A DNA stretch of 5,117 nt from Clostridiaceae bacterium (GTDB taxonomy: Bacteria; Bacillota_A; Clostridia; Clostridiales; Clostridiaceae). Position numbers and translations under genes: made by a program. The number at the start of each line of letters is the position of its first letter. Positions within the stretch are counted from its first letter, which is position 1. The notes under the pieces were generated by a model that worked only from the letters and a program-made list of their open reading frames with translations, was not told the origin of the DNA and searched no databases. Positions 4,809 through 5,117 of this stretch are shown here, piece by piece. Where the stretch lies: NCBI GenBank assembly GCA_029256485.1, contig JAQSXU010000225.1:1-5117 (forward strand). The letters are read 5' to 3'.

Positions 4809-4848
4809 ACCTTCCTACATTAACTTTTTGAAGATAATTTAGGAAGGT
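4809..4848. other. Inverted repeat between convergent genes
   Basis: ACCTTCCTA (4809-4817) and TAGGAAGGT (4840-4848) are perfect 9-bp arms around a 22-nt spacer. CTACCTT (4783-4789) can pair instead with AAGGTAG (4844-4850). It lies about 70 bp beyond the stop of the minus-strand gene, but there is no clear U-run on either strand, so a terminator is only possible. A smaller hairpin, TTAGTAT/ATACTAA (4863-4881), follows. Between 4556 and 4915 I see only these structures, the two plus-strand terminators and the repeat. Confidence 0.35.
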
Positions 4849-4915
4849 AGGAATCTCTTATTTTAGTATTAAATATACTAATTATTATTTTTAAAAGAAG
4901 GAGTTGTGTTACTAT

Positions 4916-5117
4916 TTATAAGTTATAACATACGGATGCTTGTGTATCTAAGACACTGGCTATATATTTAGCAACTTCTAAGTGTTTAGGATGAATAAGA
5001 TATTTATCCAAATCCTCTAATGATGCAAATTTTGTAATCAAAATTATATCATAATTGCTTTTGCCAGGACGTATATTTATTTCAGCTTGTATATCTATTA
5101 GAACTTCTATTTCTCCT
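4916..5117 (-). CDS. Dabb (stress-responsive A/B barrel) domain protein, C-terminal part (5' end outside window)
   Basis: Read on the minus strand from the right edge, an open frame gives 66 residues and stops with TAA at 4918-4916. The fragment contains YDIILITKFASLEDLDKYL, then HPKHLEVAKYI, then a C-terminal strand ending SVCYNL. The order of a beta strand, F-S-EDL-YxxHPxH and a final strand is characteristic of Dabb proteins (ferredoxin-like fold dimers of about 95-110 residues). The missing N-terminal third lies beyond the window. Dabb proteins are small cytoplasmic proteins linked to stress or to small-molecule chemistry; no specific reaction can be assigned. It converges on the sugar-acid cluster and is separated by terminators, so probably has no role in it. 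Confidence 0.8.
   Translation of the reverse strand, partial: GEIEVLIDIQAEINIRPGKSNYDIILITKFASLEDLDKYLIHPKHLEVAKYIASVLDTQASVCYNL

Overview
The base composition is strongly AT-rich, Shine-Dalgarno sites are strong (GGAGG-type, 5-10 nt before ATG), intrinsic terminators with U-tracts are common, and the proteins look clostridial. The window is probably chromosomal DNA from a low-GC Firmicute such as Clostridium or a relative. This is inferred from composition and protein character; no marker gene is present.

Layout: (1) 2-250, the 3' end of an ABC-2-type transporter permease, which is an unrelated neighbour. (2) 277-368, a structured repeat ending in an intrinsic terminator. (3) 369-833, a long AT-rich control region with a good sigma-A-like promoter (543-571) and several palindromes. 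(4) A same-strand cluster: an IclR-family regulator (834-1625), a KDPG/KDPGal-type 2-keto-3-deoxy-6-phospho-sugar-acid aldolase (1719-2363), an ACS-family MFS sugar-acid transporter (2654-3955) and a small P-loop kinase-like protein (3977-4555). (5) An operon terminator (4601-4640), then a second copy of the structured repeat/terminator (4689-4780). (6) On the minus strand, the C-terminal part of a Dabb (stress-responsive A/B barrel) protein (4916-5117), convergent with the cluster.

The four central genes read as a compact sugar-acid uptake and catabolism cassette. The MFS protein would import a hexonate or hexuronate-type anion. The aldolase would split a 2-keto-3-deoxy-6-phospho sugar acid into pyruvate and a triose phosphate. 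The IclR protein would sense an intermediate and control the operon. The P-loop protein is the only kinase candidate present and could supply the phosphorylated aldolase substrate. Neither a dehydratase nor a classical PfkB-type KDG kinase is in the window, so the pathway is incomplete here or completed elsewhere.

The most unusual features are non-coding. First, two direct copies of a ~92-bp terminator-bearing repeat, 4,412 bp apart, bracket the cassette. Second, the aldolase-MFS gap holds a tandemly duplicated control unit: a 12-14-bp inverted repeat with a 16-nt spacer, a TATTYATTACC tract and an ATGATTGGAGGT ribosome-binding site. The arms of its two copies differ by a compensatory base-pair change, and the first copy drives only a 25-codon ORF. 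Third, two related TTCG...CGAA palindromes lie around the iclR leader.
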